Shown here one piece after another: positions 24,003 to 33,638 of a stretch of DNA of 64,000 nt. The DNA lies in assembly GCF_020012125.1 (NCBI RefSeq), contig NZ_JAIFAG010000001.1:496001-560000 (forward strand), in the 5' to 3' direction. The translations under genes were made by a program, and so were the position numbers. The notes beneath the pieces are model-generated. The model worked only from the letters and a program-made list of their open reading frames with translations. It was not told the origin of the DNA and ran no database searches. The stretch comes from Hymenobacter psoromatis (lineage in GTDB: Bacteria > Bacteroidota > Bacteroidia > Cytophagales > Hymenobacteraceae). The stretch's first letter is position 1, and each line of letters starts with the position of its first letter.

Positions 24003-26387
24003 CTAAAACGGATACCCAATCGCTAGATTCAGCCGTCCCGATTTATCATCGGGCGTGCCGTAATTAGCGCGCAGTGGGACGGCATAGTCGAAGCGGATAA
24101 CGAAGAATTGCACGTCGATGCGCAGGCCTGCGCCCGCGCCTACGGCCAACTGCTGCAGGAACGTATTGGCGTGGAACTGCCCGCCGGGCCGGCTCGGGTC
24201 GTTGTTGACGAGCCAGATGTTGCCTGCATCCATAAAGAGCGCGCCCTTCACGTAGGGAAACAGGTCCTGCCGGTATTCTATGTTGCCTTCCAGGCGCAGG
24301 TCGCCCACCTGGTCGTAATAATTACTGATGATGTCGGTAGCGGCGGGCTTGTACGAGCCTGGCCCGAGCTGACGCGCCGCGAAGGCCCGGATGGAGTTAG
24401 GGCCGCCGATGCCGTACTGGCGCAGGTAGGGTAGGGAGCCGCCCCCCGAGTTGCCGTAGGGTAGGCCAATGCCTAATTGCAGCCGGCCCACGATGCGGTC
24501 GCCGGAGGTAGGCTTAGGACTGATGCGGTAGTACTCGCGCAGCTCTAAATCGAACTTAGCGTACTGCGCAAAGCGCTGGCCGGCGATGGTATAGTATTCG
24601 GTAGGTGACTTCTTGCCGGCCGTGAAGCCGCCGAGGGCATTGGCCGCATTGCCGCTCACCTCCACCATTCCCTGGAAGAAAATCTGCTGACGGCGCTTTT
24701 CCAGCGCCTGCTGGTTGAATGTGTAGCGGTAGGAGCTACCCAAGATAAACTGCTGCTGAAACGCCTGCTTTAGAAATGGCTTGGCATTCAGTACCGAATC
24801 GAAGGCCGGGGTGCTGGCAAACGTGCCGTAGGTAATATCAATCGGCCGGAATTCCTGCTCGTTGGTAATGCTGGTTTTCCAGCTGTAGCCGTAGTTGAAG
24901 GTGTAGTTGGTGGTGGCAAAGTAGCCCGTGCGCGTCACGTACTTAATGCCGGCCCCAAACGTAGTACGCGGCTGAAAGTCAGAGTTTACCAGCCGCGGGT
25001 TGAGTATCGGCAGTTGGGGCACGATGAGGCGCGGCACGATGAGGCGGGCATCAATCCCAAACTCGGTCGAGATAAGGCCCGTGTTGCTGCGGCTTTCAGT
25101 ACCTGGCGGGGCCTTGGTCTGGGTTTCGTAAGAGGCTACCCCGTTGATGAGCAGCTGCTCGGCCCCGCGCAATGCCGAGCGGTTACGGAAGCTCACCGTG
25201 AGGCCCGGTCCCGTGAAGCCGTTGGTTTTCGTAACGAGCTGCAACTCCGCCCGCAGACTTTTCTTTCTGAGCTGCGTCATCCGAATATCCGTGTCGAGGC
25301 GCGCCCTCCCCGCCGAGTCGCCGGCCGTCGCCGGGCTAAACTTGATTTCGACGAAGCGAAACGTGCCCAGGCTCATGAGGCGCGAGAGCGTCTGGTCGCG
25401 GCGGCGCTGCCGGAATAGGCTGTCGGGGGTCAGAAAAACGGCCCGCGTGATGGCGCTGGCCCGAAACATACTCTCGTCGGGATAATACAGGTATTTGTGG
25501 TAAATAATGGGCTGGCGATGCACCGAGTCGGTGAGCACGTAATCGGTATTCAGGCTCACTTTATCGAGCCAGTAAGGCTGGGTAGCTTTGGCCGGTGCCT
25601 CGGCCTTCACCCGGTAGTGAATGCTTACCTGCCCGTCAAGCGTACTATCCACCTGAAACAGGAGGTAGTTGGGGTTGAAATAATAATAGCCTTTGTTCTT
25701 CAGCGCCAGGTCGATGCGCACGCGCTCGTTGGTGAGCACGTCGAGGTCGTAGGGGTCGCCCACGCTCAGCAGCGACTCGGGCTGGGTGGCCCGGATGGCC
25801 GCGTCGATAAGAGTATCGCGCTGCGGAAAAAAAATCTCTTTGATTAAATAGCGCCGGCCTGTGTTAGCCGTGTAGTTCACCTGGGCCGTTTTCTCCTGCG
25901 CTACTACCTCGCTGCTCACCGCGCCCTTAAAGTAGCCCCGGTTATCGAGCCGGTTCACCATCAACTTGCGGGTAGGGCCAATCTGCACCTGGCTCAGCAC
26001 CACGGGGGCCTCGCCCAGCTTACCAGCCAGAAAATGGCCCAGGCCCTTCTTCTTGCCTACCCCCAGGTGCCAGAAGTACAGCTTGGGCCGCAGCCCCAAA
26101 AACGAAAAGTTGGGCGCGGGCCGCAGCACACTGGTTAGCTCCGTTTGCAGCGCACCCACGTTTTTCTTGGATTCGGGTGGCGTATTAATAATGACCTTGC
26201 TGCCCGTATACAGCTTCTGGCCCGCCGGCACGTAGCGCAGCCCCGAGCAGCCGGCGAGAAATAAGTTAACAAGCAAAAAGGATAACTTAAAAACGCTCCG
26301 TCTAGAGCCGCTCAGGCGCGCACTTGCTACCCCCCCGAGCGGCCGTTGAATTAACTTAAGTATTGTTGGTAAAACGCTGTGCTTCAT
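24003..26387 (-). CDS. BamA/TamA-like Omp85 outer-membrane protein
   Basis: This 794-residue protein starts with a lipoprotein-like LFLAGCSGL, then POTRA-type periplasmic domains (RLDNRGYFKGAVS, LIKEIFFPQRDTLIDAAI), then a barrel. The barrel ends in the conserved surface antigen segment IRAFAARQLGPGSY, ALFMDAGNIW, and a last strand FRFDYAVPLRAN... RLNLAIGYPF. Omp85 proteins insert other barrels or carry cargo across the outer membrane. The gene follows tamB by 42 nt on the same strand, so the pair likely forms a TamA/TamB-like machine. Confidence 0.93.
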   Translation of the reverse strand: MKHSVLPTILKLIQRPLGGVASARLSGSRRSVFKLSFLLVNLFLAGCSGLRYVPAGQKLYTGSKVIINTPPESKKNVGALQTELTSVLRPAPNFSFLGLRPKLYFWHLGVGKKKGLGHFLAGKLGEAPVVLSQVQIGPTRKLMVNRLDNRGYFKGAVSSEVVAQEKTAQVNYTANTGRRYLIKEIFFPQRDTLIDAAIRATQPESLLSVGDPYDLDVLTNERVRIDLALKNKGYYYFNPNYLLFQVDSTLDGQVSIHYRVKAEAPAKATQPYWLDKVSLNTDYVLTDSVHRQPIIYHKYLYYPDESMFRASAITRAVFLTPDSLFRQRRRDQTLSRLMSLGTFRFVEIKFSPATAGDSAGRARLDTDIRMTQLRKKSLRAELQLVTKTNGFTGPGLTVSFRNRSALRGAEQLLINGVASYETQTKAPPGTESRSNTGLISTEFGIDARLIVPRLIVPQLPILNPRLVNSDFQPRTTFGAGIKYVTRTGYFATTNYTFNYGYSWKTSITNEQEFRPIDITYGTFASTPAFDSVLNAKPFLKQAFQQQFILGSSYRYTFNQQALEKRRQQIFFQGMVEVSGNAANALGGFTAGKKSPTEYYTIAGQRFAQYAKFDLELREYYRISPKPTSGDRIVGRLQLGIGLPYGNSGGGSLPYLRQYGIGGPNSIRAFAARQLGPGSYKPAATDIISNYYDQVGDLRLEGNIEYRQDLFPYVKGALFMDAGNIWLVNNDPSRPGGQFHANTFLQQLAVGAGAGLRIDVQFFVIRFDYAVPLRANYGTPDDKSGRLNLAIGYPF

Positions 26388-26429
26388 GCTAATAAAAACT
26401 ACCCTGTGGTAATTCTTAAGGTATCATTT

Positions 26430-29400
26430 TTACTTCTTGTTTCTCTTCGTCGTGTCCGCGCGCACGGCCCCATTGGCGGCGGCCGTCGAGTCGGCTAGGT
26501 GCTGGTCGTGGCGCTTTTCTTCCTCCTTATCCAGCTTTTCCTGCTTGCTGTTGCGACGGCGCTCGTCCTTCACTTGCTGGCTCACCTTCTCAAATAACTC
26601 CTTGAAGTTGTTGTACTCGCGCTGGTATACCAGCGAAGCCCCAGTGCGCACGATGGCCCCGTCGATGTCTTCGTAGGCGTTCTGGCGGAAGGCGCGCAGG
26701 CGCAGGCGGCCGTCAGCGAGCAGCGTGTATTCGAGGCTGATGTCGCCGGCAAAGTTACTGGCCGAGCTGGTGCCTGAGGTGCCCTGGTTGCCGTTGCCGC
26801 CGCTCAGCGGCACGTCGGTGCCTAGGCGCACGGTGAGGCGGTTGTTGAGCAGCTGGCGGCGCACGGCCACGTTAAGGTCGGTGCGGCCCTGGGCCGAGCC
26901 GCTGGTGTAGTCAGCCTGGTTGGTTACGCCCAGGTCGAGGCCCAGGCCCGCCAGGTATTTGCCGGTCAGGTTCTGGAGCTGGTCGGTGAGCACCTGGCTC
27001 ACCGAGCCGCGCAGCTGGCTGGCTACAATACTCTCGCCAGCCGTGGTTTCAAACGGATTTTGCTGAATAAAGCGCCCCAGCACGAGGAGCGAGAACACCT
27101 GCTTGCTGAGGTCCGACGAGTTGCCGGGCTGCCGCAGCTGACCCAGGCGGGCCTCTACCTCGCCCCCCAGCGCCCCGCGCTGGTCTTCAGGTAGCGTAAT
27201 GTCGAACCCAATTGTCGGCTTACTGAGCTGGTCCGTTACCTTCAGCAGTACGTTGAAGGGTAGTGTATTGCGGGCCGCCAGGTTAGTAGAAGCGTCGTTG
27301 CTGCCCTGGCCGGCTAACAGGTCAGACGGGGCAGCCTTTACTTTGTAGATGGCCGTAATGTTGAGGTCGGCGTTATACGGGTCGCCGCTCCAGCTCACCG
27401 ACGAGCCCTGCGCAATAATAAACTCCCTGGTAGCCAGGCCGTAAAGCGACAGCTTATACTTGCCCCGGCGCACGTCGAGGCGGCCAGTCAGGGTGAGGTT
27501 GCCGCTGGCATCGAGGGTAGTAGTAAGGGTACCGGCGGCCCGCACGCGCAGATTGTCGCCACTCACGGGGTCCACGACAAAAGTGAAGGGTGTGTCATCA
27601 GTAATCGTGATGCGGGCCGTGATGTCGTAGCCGATGGCCCCTGTATTGGCCGAGTCAGCCACCGCTTTTTTAGCCCGCAGCGAATCGGGCAGGCTGAAGT
27701 CAACGAACTGCACGATGCCTTCGCGGGCCACCACGCTGGGGTCGGCGGCTGGGTTTTCCACGGTTAGGTCCGAGCCTTTGACCACAGTCGCTACGGTATT
27801 GATTTTGATGAGCGTCAATGGGCCCGTCAGGCGCGTATCCGAGTCCACTACCAAGCGGCCGTAGTACAAGGTGTTATCCTTGCTGCGAGTGCTGCGCACG
27901 GCCAGGAAATCTTTGGTTGTCACGCGCAGGTCAAAAGCGTAATCCAGCAGATTAGGAGTAAGCAGGTAGCCATTGGCTACGGCCTTATTGCCCGCCGAGT
28001 CCACCACCGTGAAATTATTAAAGGCAATGCCTTTCGCATCGAACGTAACGGGCTGGCTCACTAATCGGAACGGCGCACCAAGCTGAGGTACCACGAAGGA
28101 CGCGTCGGCCGAGGTAGTGAGCGTGCCGCGCACCTGCGGTGCGCTGGTCGTACCAGCTATTTTCAGTTCTCCACTCAAATAGCCCTTCCCCTGGCTTAGC
28201 TGCCCGGCCGAGAAGGGTTCGGCAGTTTTCAGATTAAGCCGCTTCACGTCGGCCACAAAATTGAGGGGGGTAGGGCCGCTGGTACGGTAAAAACCCTTTA
28301 CTGTCACGTCGTTGCCGCTGCCGCCGGTCAGGCGAGCCTCCACTTGGTAGCGGTCGGCCTCGGGATTGCTGGCTTGCACCGCTAAGTCGCCAATAACGGC
28401 TTTACTGTATAGTAAATTGTTGATAGTCAGATTAGACGTGAAGCCCAAGCGCTTGGTGCCCAGGCCCCGCACCACGGCCTCGCCATTGAGGATGCCGCCG
28501 AGGGTAGAGTCGGGCTGACCAATGGCCTTGCTCACGATGCCCAGGTCAAACTTCTCGAAGCGCACGGCCAGCGGCGAGGTGTTCACGGCCGGGTTTTGGC
28601 TCTGCACTACCAGCGCCGAGCCACCGTTGGTCAGGCGCAGGTTATTGGCCGTCACGCTGCCGTCGGCGTTGTAGCGCACGTAGTTGTCGGCGCTCACCGT
28701 CCAGGTATCATAATTAATGGTCTGGTCGGGCGTGAAGGCAAACTGATAGCCGTCGCCGCGCTTACCCTGGTCCACCACGGTCAGCGCGCCGGCTAGTGCC
28801 AGCCGCTCGCGGTTGCTGCTGTCACCCAGGATGGCGGCCCGCACGTTCACCTTATTATCGGCTACGGAGCCTATCAGGCTGGGCCGGCGCAGGTTTAGGC
28901 TGCTGGCCTGGCGGGCGCGGGCCAGGTGCAAATTATAGTCGAGCTTGCGCGGGTCGGAGTTTAGGTTCAGGTTTACCGAGTCGAGCTTGTAGCTCGCATA
29001 GCGCACCACGCCGATAGTGGTGTGGGCCGTGAGTTTAGCCTCGGCACGGCTGTACTCGCCGGCCAGCGTGAAGGGCGAAATCTGCTTCAAATCCTTTACC
29101 AGCTTGGTCAGCAGCCGCGTATTCTTAACTTGCAGCGAGTAGGTAAAGTACTGGTTACCAGCCGTATTGCTAAACGGTTTCACCCCAGGCAGCCGGAAAT
29201 AGCGGCTGATGTGGCGCTGCAATTCTGTCGCCAAATCGCCCAGGTGCACGTTGCCATCGAGGTTTAAGTCGGCCACGTTCGAGCTAAACGTGACCGCCGT
29301 GTGGGTTGCGTTCTGCACAATGCGCCCACGCACCGAGTCGAGCGCGATGGGTAGGCCATCCTTGATAATAACCAGCTTACTGCCGCTAAACGTGCCGTTA

Positions 29401-31655
29401 ATCGTGTTCAGTCCCGAGCCACTGATGCTCGCCGCGAGGTCGCCCTGCACTCGCAGGTCGCCACCGGTATAAAAGCCCAGCTTGGTCAGGTTTACGCCCC
29501 GCAGGTTGAGCGAAGTCACCTGGTACGTTGGGTTTTTCGCGTCCCGCAAGTTCACCACGGCGTTCAAATCCAGGTTCAAATTGGGGTCGCTTTTGCTACT
29601 GGCCGCAATGGTATACTTGCTCCGGTCAATGTCCACGGCGGCCGTCACGCCGTGGTAGGTGTAGCCGTTGTAGCGGGCGCTCTGAATGTTGGCCGATAAC
29701 TTGCCCACCAGCGTGTTAGGGTCCTGTAAATTACCCGTTGCGTTGATGCGCCCCGTGCCGGTAATGGTGCCGATGGACGGGTTTTTCAGCAACTTACCCG
29801 CGTCGAAGTTTTGCACCGCGAAAGTGCCCACCAGCGGCTGCCGGCCGTTGGCCTGCGCCGCCCCCAGCTTGCCCGAAAACGCCACGTTGCCGTAGGTCGA
29901 GCGCAACTTTAGGTTCGTATCAAAAGCGAGGGTAGTAGGGTGGCCCCGAAAGGTGCCGCTCAGCGCAATGACCGGCGGAATGCTGATGTTATCCGGCACC
30001 GTGCCCTTGGGCAAAATACTCAGCAAGTCGGCCCGCGAGCTGGTGAACTTCTGAATATCCAGGTCCACAAACAGTCGGCCGTCCACGTTGGGCAGGCCCA
30101 CGATGTGCGCCCGGCGGGCCTCAATTATGGTGTTGCGCAGCCCCACAAACTCAAAGCCGCGGATAGTTAAGTCGCCCAGCCGGCCGCTCACCAAGCCGGT
30201 CAGCAGCACGCTCTGGTTGGGGCCGGTAGTGAAGGGCGGCGTGTCGGCCAGGCCCGGCACCAGGTATAATAAGTCGCGGAAACCCAGGCGAGTCTCGCGC
30301 AGGTCGCCGGCCAGACCTAAGTTAGGTAGGTCGTCGGCAATGGCCCCCAGGCTCTTATAATGCAGAAAAATGTTCCGTTTAATGCGCGAATTGGGCGTTA
30401 TCAAATCCAGGCTGTCGAGCTTGATATCCGTCGAATCGTACACCACGTTGGCCCGCGCCGAACTGATAGCGAAGCCGCTCTGGTCCTTGCCCGCCAGGTT
30501 GTCCAGCTTCACCGTCGTCAGGTTTTCGGTAAAGCTCAGGTCCCGCGTATTCAGTATCAAATCCGTGAAGTGCAAGTGGCTGTAATCCAGCGCCGGATAC
30601 TTGGTTTTCAGCTTGGGGTCGTTGAAATTATCAAAGTTCACGGCCAGCCCGCTCACGTCCGACTGCTCCAGGGTGACGCGCCAGGCCAGGGGGGTAGGGG
30701 CCGCTTTCTTGGCCGCCTCGTTCACTTTGCGCACGGCTTCGGCCGGGTTCACGGCCCGCTTTTCTGCCGACACATTCTGGTTTTGGGCGTAGGCAAAAGT
30801 CGTGTTCTTAAGCGTCAGCTTGCCCAGGTCAATGCGCTCCTTGGCAAGGTCAATATTTTTAGCCGTCACGTTGGCCAACCCCACCTGCGTCTTGATATAC
30901 TGCGCCGATGGGTCGTTTCTATACTCAAAACCAAAGTCTTCCACCGTTGCCTGGTTCAGCCCAAATGTCAAATCCAGCGGCTTAGTCGGCTTATTGTCGG
31001 CCAGCTCGGGTGCGGTTTTGCTCTGCGCCATTTGCACCACCGAGTGGCGCAGCGCCACTTTATCAATCTTGTAGATGGAGTTGGTCACGTCCACCTCGTC
31101 CATGTTCACCAGTAACTCGCCGATTTTGGCCCGCAGGTCGGAGCCTGCTACCTGGTCATTTTGGGTGAAGAGCAAATTACGGACGTGTACCTTCCCAATG
31201 TCATACTTCAAGGTGGATTTGGCAGTGTCGGCCGGGGTAGGCGGACTACTAAACGCCTTGATAATGAAGTCGTAGTTGTTTACGCTGTCGGGCTCGGTGC
31301 GGGTCAGGCGCACCCGGCCGTTTTCCAGCTCCACGTCACTGACGTTGACTTGGCTGTGCAGCAGCGCAAAAATGTCGATGCTCACGCCCAAGTGGCCCAC
31401 GCTCAGCAGCGTATCGCGCTGCTGGTCAGCCAGATACACGTCATCAAAGTTGAGGGCGTGCCGAAAATCGGTCCGAAATTTTCCGATGTTTACTTCCGTG
31501 TGCAGCTTGCCGCGTAGGTAGCCCTCGGCCCGCCGCGCCACAAAATCCTGGCCCGCCGGAAACTGCAAGAACACGACTACGCCAATCACCAGCAGCAGGA
31601 CCAGCGCAATCAACCCCAGAATAAAGTATAGAAAGCGTCGTAAATAAATTGACAC
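26430..31655 (-). CDS. tamB: TamB-like inner-membrane-anchored assembly protein
   Basis: At 1741 residues this is the largest gene. It has one N-terminal membrane helix (FLYFILGLIALVLLLVIGVV, about 8-27), a very long beta-helical, AsmA/TamB-like body with repeating strands such as GTFRGHPTTLAFDT and GKLSANIQSARYNG, and a C-terminal DUF490/TamB domain (YNADLNITAIYKVKAAPSDL). TamB proteins span the periplasm and carry phospholipid or help barrels reach the outer membrane. The start is a GTG at 31655. It is directly upstream of the Omp85 partner. Confidence 0.92.
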   Translation of the reverse strand: MSIYLRRFLYFILGLIALVLLLVIGVVVFLQFPAGQDFVARRAEGYLRGKLHTEVNIGKFRTDFRHALNFDDVYLADQQRDTLLSVGHLGVSIDIFALLHSQVNVSDVELENGRVRLTRTEPDSVNNYDFIIKAFSSPPTPADTAKSTLKYDIGKVHVRNLLFTQNDQVAGSDLRAKIGELLVNMDEVDVTNSIYKIDKVALRHSVVQMAQSKTAPELADNKPTKPLDLTFGLNQATVEDFGFEYRNDPSAQYIKTQVGLANVTAKNIDLAKERIDLGKLTLKNTTFAYAQNQNVSAEKRAVNPAEAVRKVNEAAKKAAPTPLAWRVTLEQSDVSGLAVNFDNFNDPKLKTKYPALDYSHLHFTDLILNTRDLSFTENLTTVKLDNLAGKDQSGFAISSARANVVYDSTDIKLDSLDLITPNSRIKRNIFLHYKSLGAIADDLPNLGLAGDLRETRLGFRDLLYLVPGLADTPPFTTGPNQSVLLTGLVSGRLGDLTIRGFEFVGLRNTIIEARRAHIVGLPNVDGRLFVDLDIQKFTSSRADLLSILPKGTVPDNISIPPVIALSGTFRGHPTTLAFDTNLKLRSTYGNVAFSGKLGAAQANGRQPLVGTFAVQNFDAGKLLKNPSIGTITGTGRINATGNLQDPNTLVGKLSANIQSARYNGYTYHGVTAAVDIDRSKYTIAASSKSDPNLNLDLNAVVNLRDAKNPTYQVTSLNLRGVNLTKLGFYTGGDLRVQGDLAASISGSGLNTINGTFSGSKLVIIKDGLPIALDSVRGRIVQNATHTAVTFSSNVADLNLDGNVHLGDLATELQRHISRYFRLPGVKPFSNTAGNQYFTYSLQVKNTRLLTKLVKDLKQISPFTLAGEYSRAEAKLTAHTTIGVVRYASYKLDSVNLNLNSDPRKLDYNLHLARARQASSLNLRRPSLIGSVADNKVNVRAAILGDSSNRERLALAGALTVVDQGKRGDGYQFAFTPDQTINYDTWTVSADNYVRYNADGSVTANNLRLTNGGSALVVQSQNPAVNTSPLAVRFEKFDLGIVSKAIGQPDSTLGGILNGEAVVRGLGTKRLGFTSNLTINNLLYSKAVIGDLAVQASNPEADRYQVEARLTGGSGNDVTVKGFYRTSGPTPLNFVADVKRLNLKTAEPFSAGQLSQGKGYLSGELKIAGTTSAPQVRGTLTTSADASFVVPQLGAPFRLVSQPVTFDAKGIAFNNFTVVDSAGNKAVANGYLLTPNLLDYAFDLRVTTKDFLAVRSTRSKDNTLYYGRLVVDSDTRLTGPLTLIKINTVATVVKGSDLTVENPAADPSVVAREGIVQFVDFSLPDSLRAKKAVADSANTGAIGYDITARITITDDTPFTFVVDPVSGDNLRVRAAGTLTTTLDASGNLTLTGRLDVRRGKYKLSLYGLATREFIIAQGSSVSWSGDPYNADLNITAIYKVKAAPSDLLAGQGSNDASTNLAARNTLPFNVLLKVTDQLSKPTIGFDITLPEDQRGALGGEVEARLGQLRQPGNSSDLSKQVFSLLVLGRFIQQNPFETTAGESIVASQLRGSVSQVLTDQLQNLTGKYLAGLGLDLGVTNQADYTSGSAQGRTDLNVAVRRQLLNNRLTVRLGTDVPLSGGNGNQGTSGTSSASNFAGDISLEYTLLADGRLRLRAFRQNAYEDIDGAIVRTGASLVYQREYNNFKELFEKVSQQVKDERRRNSKQEKLDKEEEKRHDQHLADSTAAANGAVRADTTKRNKK

Positions 31656-31731
31656 AGGCAGATGAAAAGGTAAGCCAAGCCGCGTCCGGCTCGCGTTAAG
31701 AAATCAGAACTAAGCCTTTCCAAACGAAAAA

Positions 31732-31755
31732 GGCCGGCCCTGGGTTGGGCCGGCC
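31732..31755. terminator. GC-rich hairpin between divergent genes
   Basis: Perfect 9-nt arms (GGCCGGCCC / GGGCCGGCC) with a 6-nt loop lie in the 212-nt gap between tamB and the divergent moxR-like gene. It could be a leader structure of either gene; being upstream of both, it is not a normal terminator for either. Confidence 0.45.
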
Positions 31756-31867
31756 CGGCCGAAGGTACCGCGCTGGGGCCGGGCGCACGGCTGCCAAACG
31801 CGAGAAACAGGCTTTTGGGTATGCCCTGGCTACCGCCCATCTCCGTCGCCGGCCGTTACTTTGCCCC

Positions 31868-32842
31868 ATGCAGCCTATTTCCGCCCCCGATTACCGCCCC
31901 CTCATTCGCCAGGCGTTTGCTGAGATGGAAAAAGTAGTGGTGGGGCAGCGGACGCTGGTGAGCCGCTTGCTCATCGGCGTTTTTACCGGCGGCCACATCC
32001 TGCTCGAAGGCGTGCCGGGCCTCGCCAAAACCCTCACCGTAAGTACCTTGGCGCAAGTGCTGCACCTGCACTTTCAGCGCGTGCAGTTCACGCCCGACCT
32101 GCTACCCTCCGACCTCGTGGGCACCATGATTTACAACCAGAACCAGTCGGTTTTTGAAGTAAAAAAGGGTCCCATTTTCGCCAACCTCGTGCTGGCCGAT
32201 GAAATTAACCGCTCGCCGGCCAAGGTGCAAAGTGCGCTGCTTGAGGCCATGCAGGAAAACCAGGTTACCATCGGCGAAACGACCTACCCGCTCGACCGCC
32301 CCTTCCTGGTGCTAGCCACCCAAAACCCGGTGGAGCAGGAAGGTACCTACCCCCTACCTGAGGCGCAGGTAGACCGCTTTATGCTGAAAGTGCACGTCGA
32401 TTACCTCAAAAAAGCCGACGAGTTGGAGGTGATGCGCCGCATGGCCAACCTGGGTTTCCAGGGCGACGTGCGGCCGGTACTTACCAAGGAGGATATTTTT
32501 GGCATCCGCGACCAGATAAACCAAGTACAGATTTCGGATACGCTGGAGAAGTATCTCATCGAGCTGGTGTTCGCTACCCGCCGCCCGGCCGACTACGACC
32601 TGCCCGAGTTTGCGCAGGCCGTACAGTTTGGGGCCAGTCCGCGGGCCAGCATCGCGTTGCACCGCGCCTCCCGCGCCGTGGCCTACCTCGATGGCCGCGA
32701 CTACGTGTTGCCCGAAGACATCAAGGATGTGGCCGAGGACGTACTCAACCACCGCATCTTGCTCACCTACGAGGCCGAAGCCGACGGCATCCGCACCCAC
32801 GACCTCATCGAGGCCATTCTGCGCAAGGTGCCGATTTCGTAG
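31868..32842 (+). CDS. MoxR family AAA+ ATPase
   Basis: The 324 residues from the ATG at 31868 match the MoxR length; an upstream in-frame extension has no conserved content. Visible motifs are Walker A-like GVPGLAKT, Walker B VLADEINR (with SPAKVQSALLEAMQE after it), sensor ATQNPVEQEGTYPLPEAQVDRF and a C-terminal lid domain. MoxR proteins act as chaperones that mature metalloenzymes or assemble von-Willebrand-domain complexes. Unusually, no DUF58 or vWA gene follows here. Confidence 0.92.
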   Translation: MQPISAPDYRPLIRQAFAEMEKVVVGQRTLVSRLLIGVFTGGHILLEGVPGLAKTLTVSTLAQVLHLHFQRVQFTPDLLPSDLVGTMIYNQNQSVFEVKKGPIFANLVLADEINRSPAKVQSALLEAMQENQVTIGETTYPLDRPFLVLATQNPVEQEGTYPLPEAQVDRFMLKVHVDYLKKADELEVMRRMANLGFQGDVRPVLTKEDIFGIRDQINQVQISDTLEKYLIELVFATRRPADYDLPEFAQAVQFGASPRASIALHRASRAVAYLDGRDYVLPEDIKDVAEDVLNHRILLTYEAEADGIRTHDLIEAILRKVPIS

Positions 32843-33071
32843 GGGTAAGGCTTAATTTGACCTTGCTATCCAGCCGGGCAAAAAACTTTAGCCCCATTAG
32901 AATGGGGCTCACGACGATTAGCAGCAAGCCTACTAAACGTAGCCATCCGAAAATACTACTAAGCTGGTAGTTGCCCAAGTAGCTCATTTCTACTACGCCC
33001 GCGCCTAGCAGGAGCGCGAAACCCGCCACGAAAATCAGGAAAAGCTTAACGAATGAGGGAAGCCATTTCAT
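32805..33071 (-). CDS. Small hydrophobic membrane protein, function unknown
   Basis: This 88-residue protein from the ATG at 33071 has two strong membrane helices (FVKLFLIFVAGFALLLGAG and LRLVGLLLIVVSPILMGL). Its end overlaps the end of the convergent moxR gene by 38 nt. The next gene starts divergently 57 nt away. Family not recognised; support is codon and hydrophobicity pattern only. Confidence 0.5.
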   Translation of the reverse strand: MKWLPSFVKLFLIFVAGFALLLGAGVVEMSYLGNYQLSSIFGWLRLVGLLLIVVSPILMGLKFFARLDSKVKLSLTPTKSAPCAEWPR

Positions 33072-33128
33072 CGGTAGTCGGGAGAAGGTAAGGAATAGCA
33101 ACAATACGTAGAAATAAAGGTAATCCAC

Positions 33129-33623
33129 GTGATAACTCAAATAACTAAGCGTTTCGGTAGTAGCTATGAAGCGCATTTATCGGCCAAAACCCGAATTTTT
33201 TGGAAGCGCGATGTGTGGCTTTACGGCTTGGCTGCTTTAGGGCTGGCGCTGTTGCGCCCGGCGCTGGTAGGTAGTTTCTGGGGAACCTGGTTTACCTACT
33301 CAGCAGGTTTCTGCGGCCTCGGCTACGCAATGGTCTATTTGGGTAGTCATTGGCAGCGCCGCAAGCAGGTGTTTCAGGCAATGGTCGAGTTTCAACCCAC
33401 CCGAATACTCGTTCACTACGATAACCCAGACCGCCCAGCCGAGACCAAAAACTGGAGTTGGATTCTAACTTCGGAAGAAAATGAAGCTTACTTCTTTCTA
33501 CTAATTCAGCGCTTGCCCCGCCTGGAAATGCGGCTTCCTAAAAATACGCTAACTCCGGAGGAAGTCGTGGCCTTCCGGACCTGGCTGGCGCAGCCTAACT
33601 CCCCGGCCAATCCCATTGCGTAA
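33129..33623 (+). CDS. YcxB-like membrane protein
   Basis: This 164-residue protein has two N-terminal membrane helices (DVWLYGLAALGLALL and TYSAGFCGLGYAMVYLG) and a cytoplasmic tail (NWSWILTSEENEAYFFLL, then RLPKNTLTPEEVVAFRTWL). The tail pattern matches YcxB-like C-terminal domains, where a hydrophobic strand is followed by 'P...L...E...F..WL'. The GTG at 33129 is used as start. The family has no proven function. Confidence 0.6.
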   Translation: MITQITKRFGSSYEAHLSAKTRIFWKRDVWLYGLAALGLALLRPALVGSFWGTWFTYSAGFCGLGYAMVYLGSHWQRRKQVFQAMVEFQPTRILVHYDNPDRPAETKNWSWILTSEENEAYFFLLIQRLPRLEMRLPKNTLTPEEVVAFRTWLAQPNSPANPIA

Positions 33624-33638
33624 GTCTTGCTCAATAAG

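Noticed and set aside
30360..31115. 251-residue plus-strand frame opposite tamB
   Set aside because: Composition mirrors the complement of the TamB codons; no motif.
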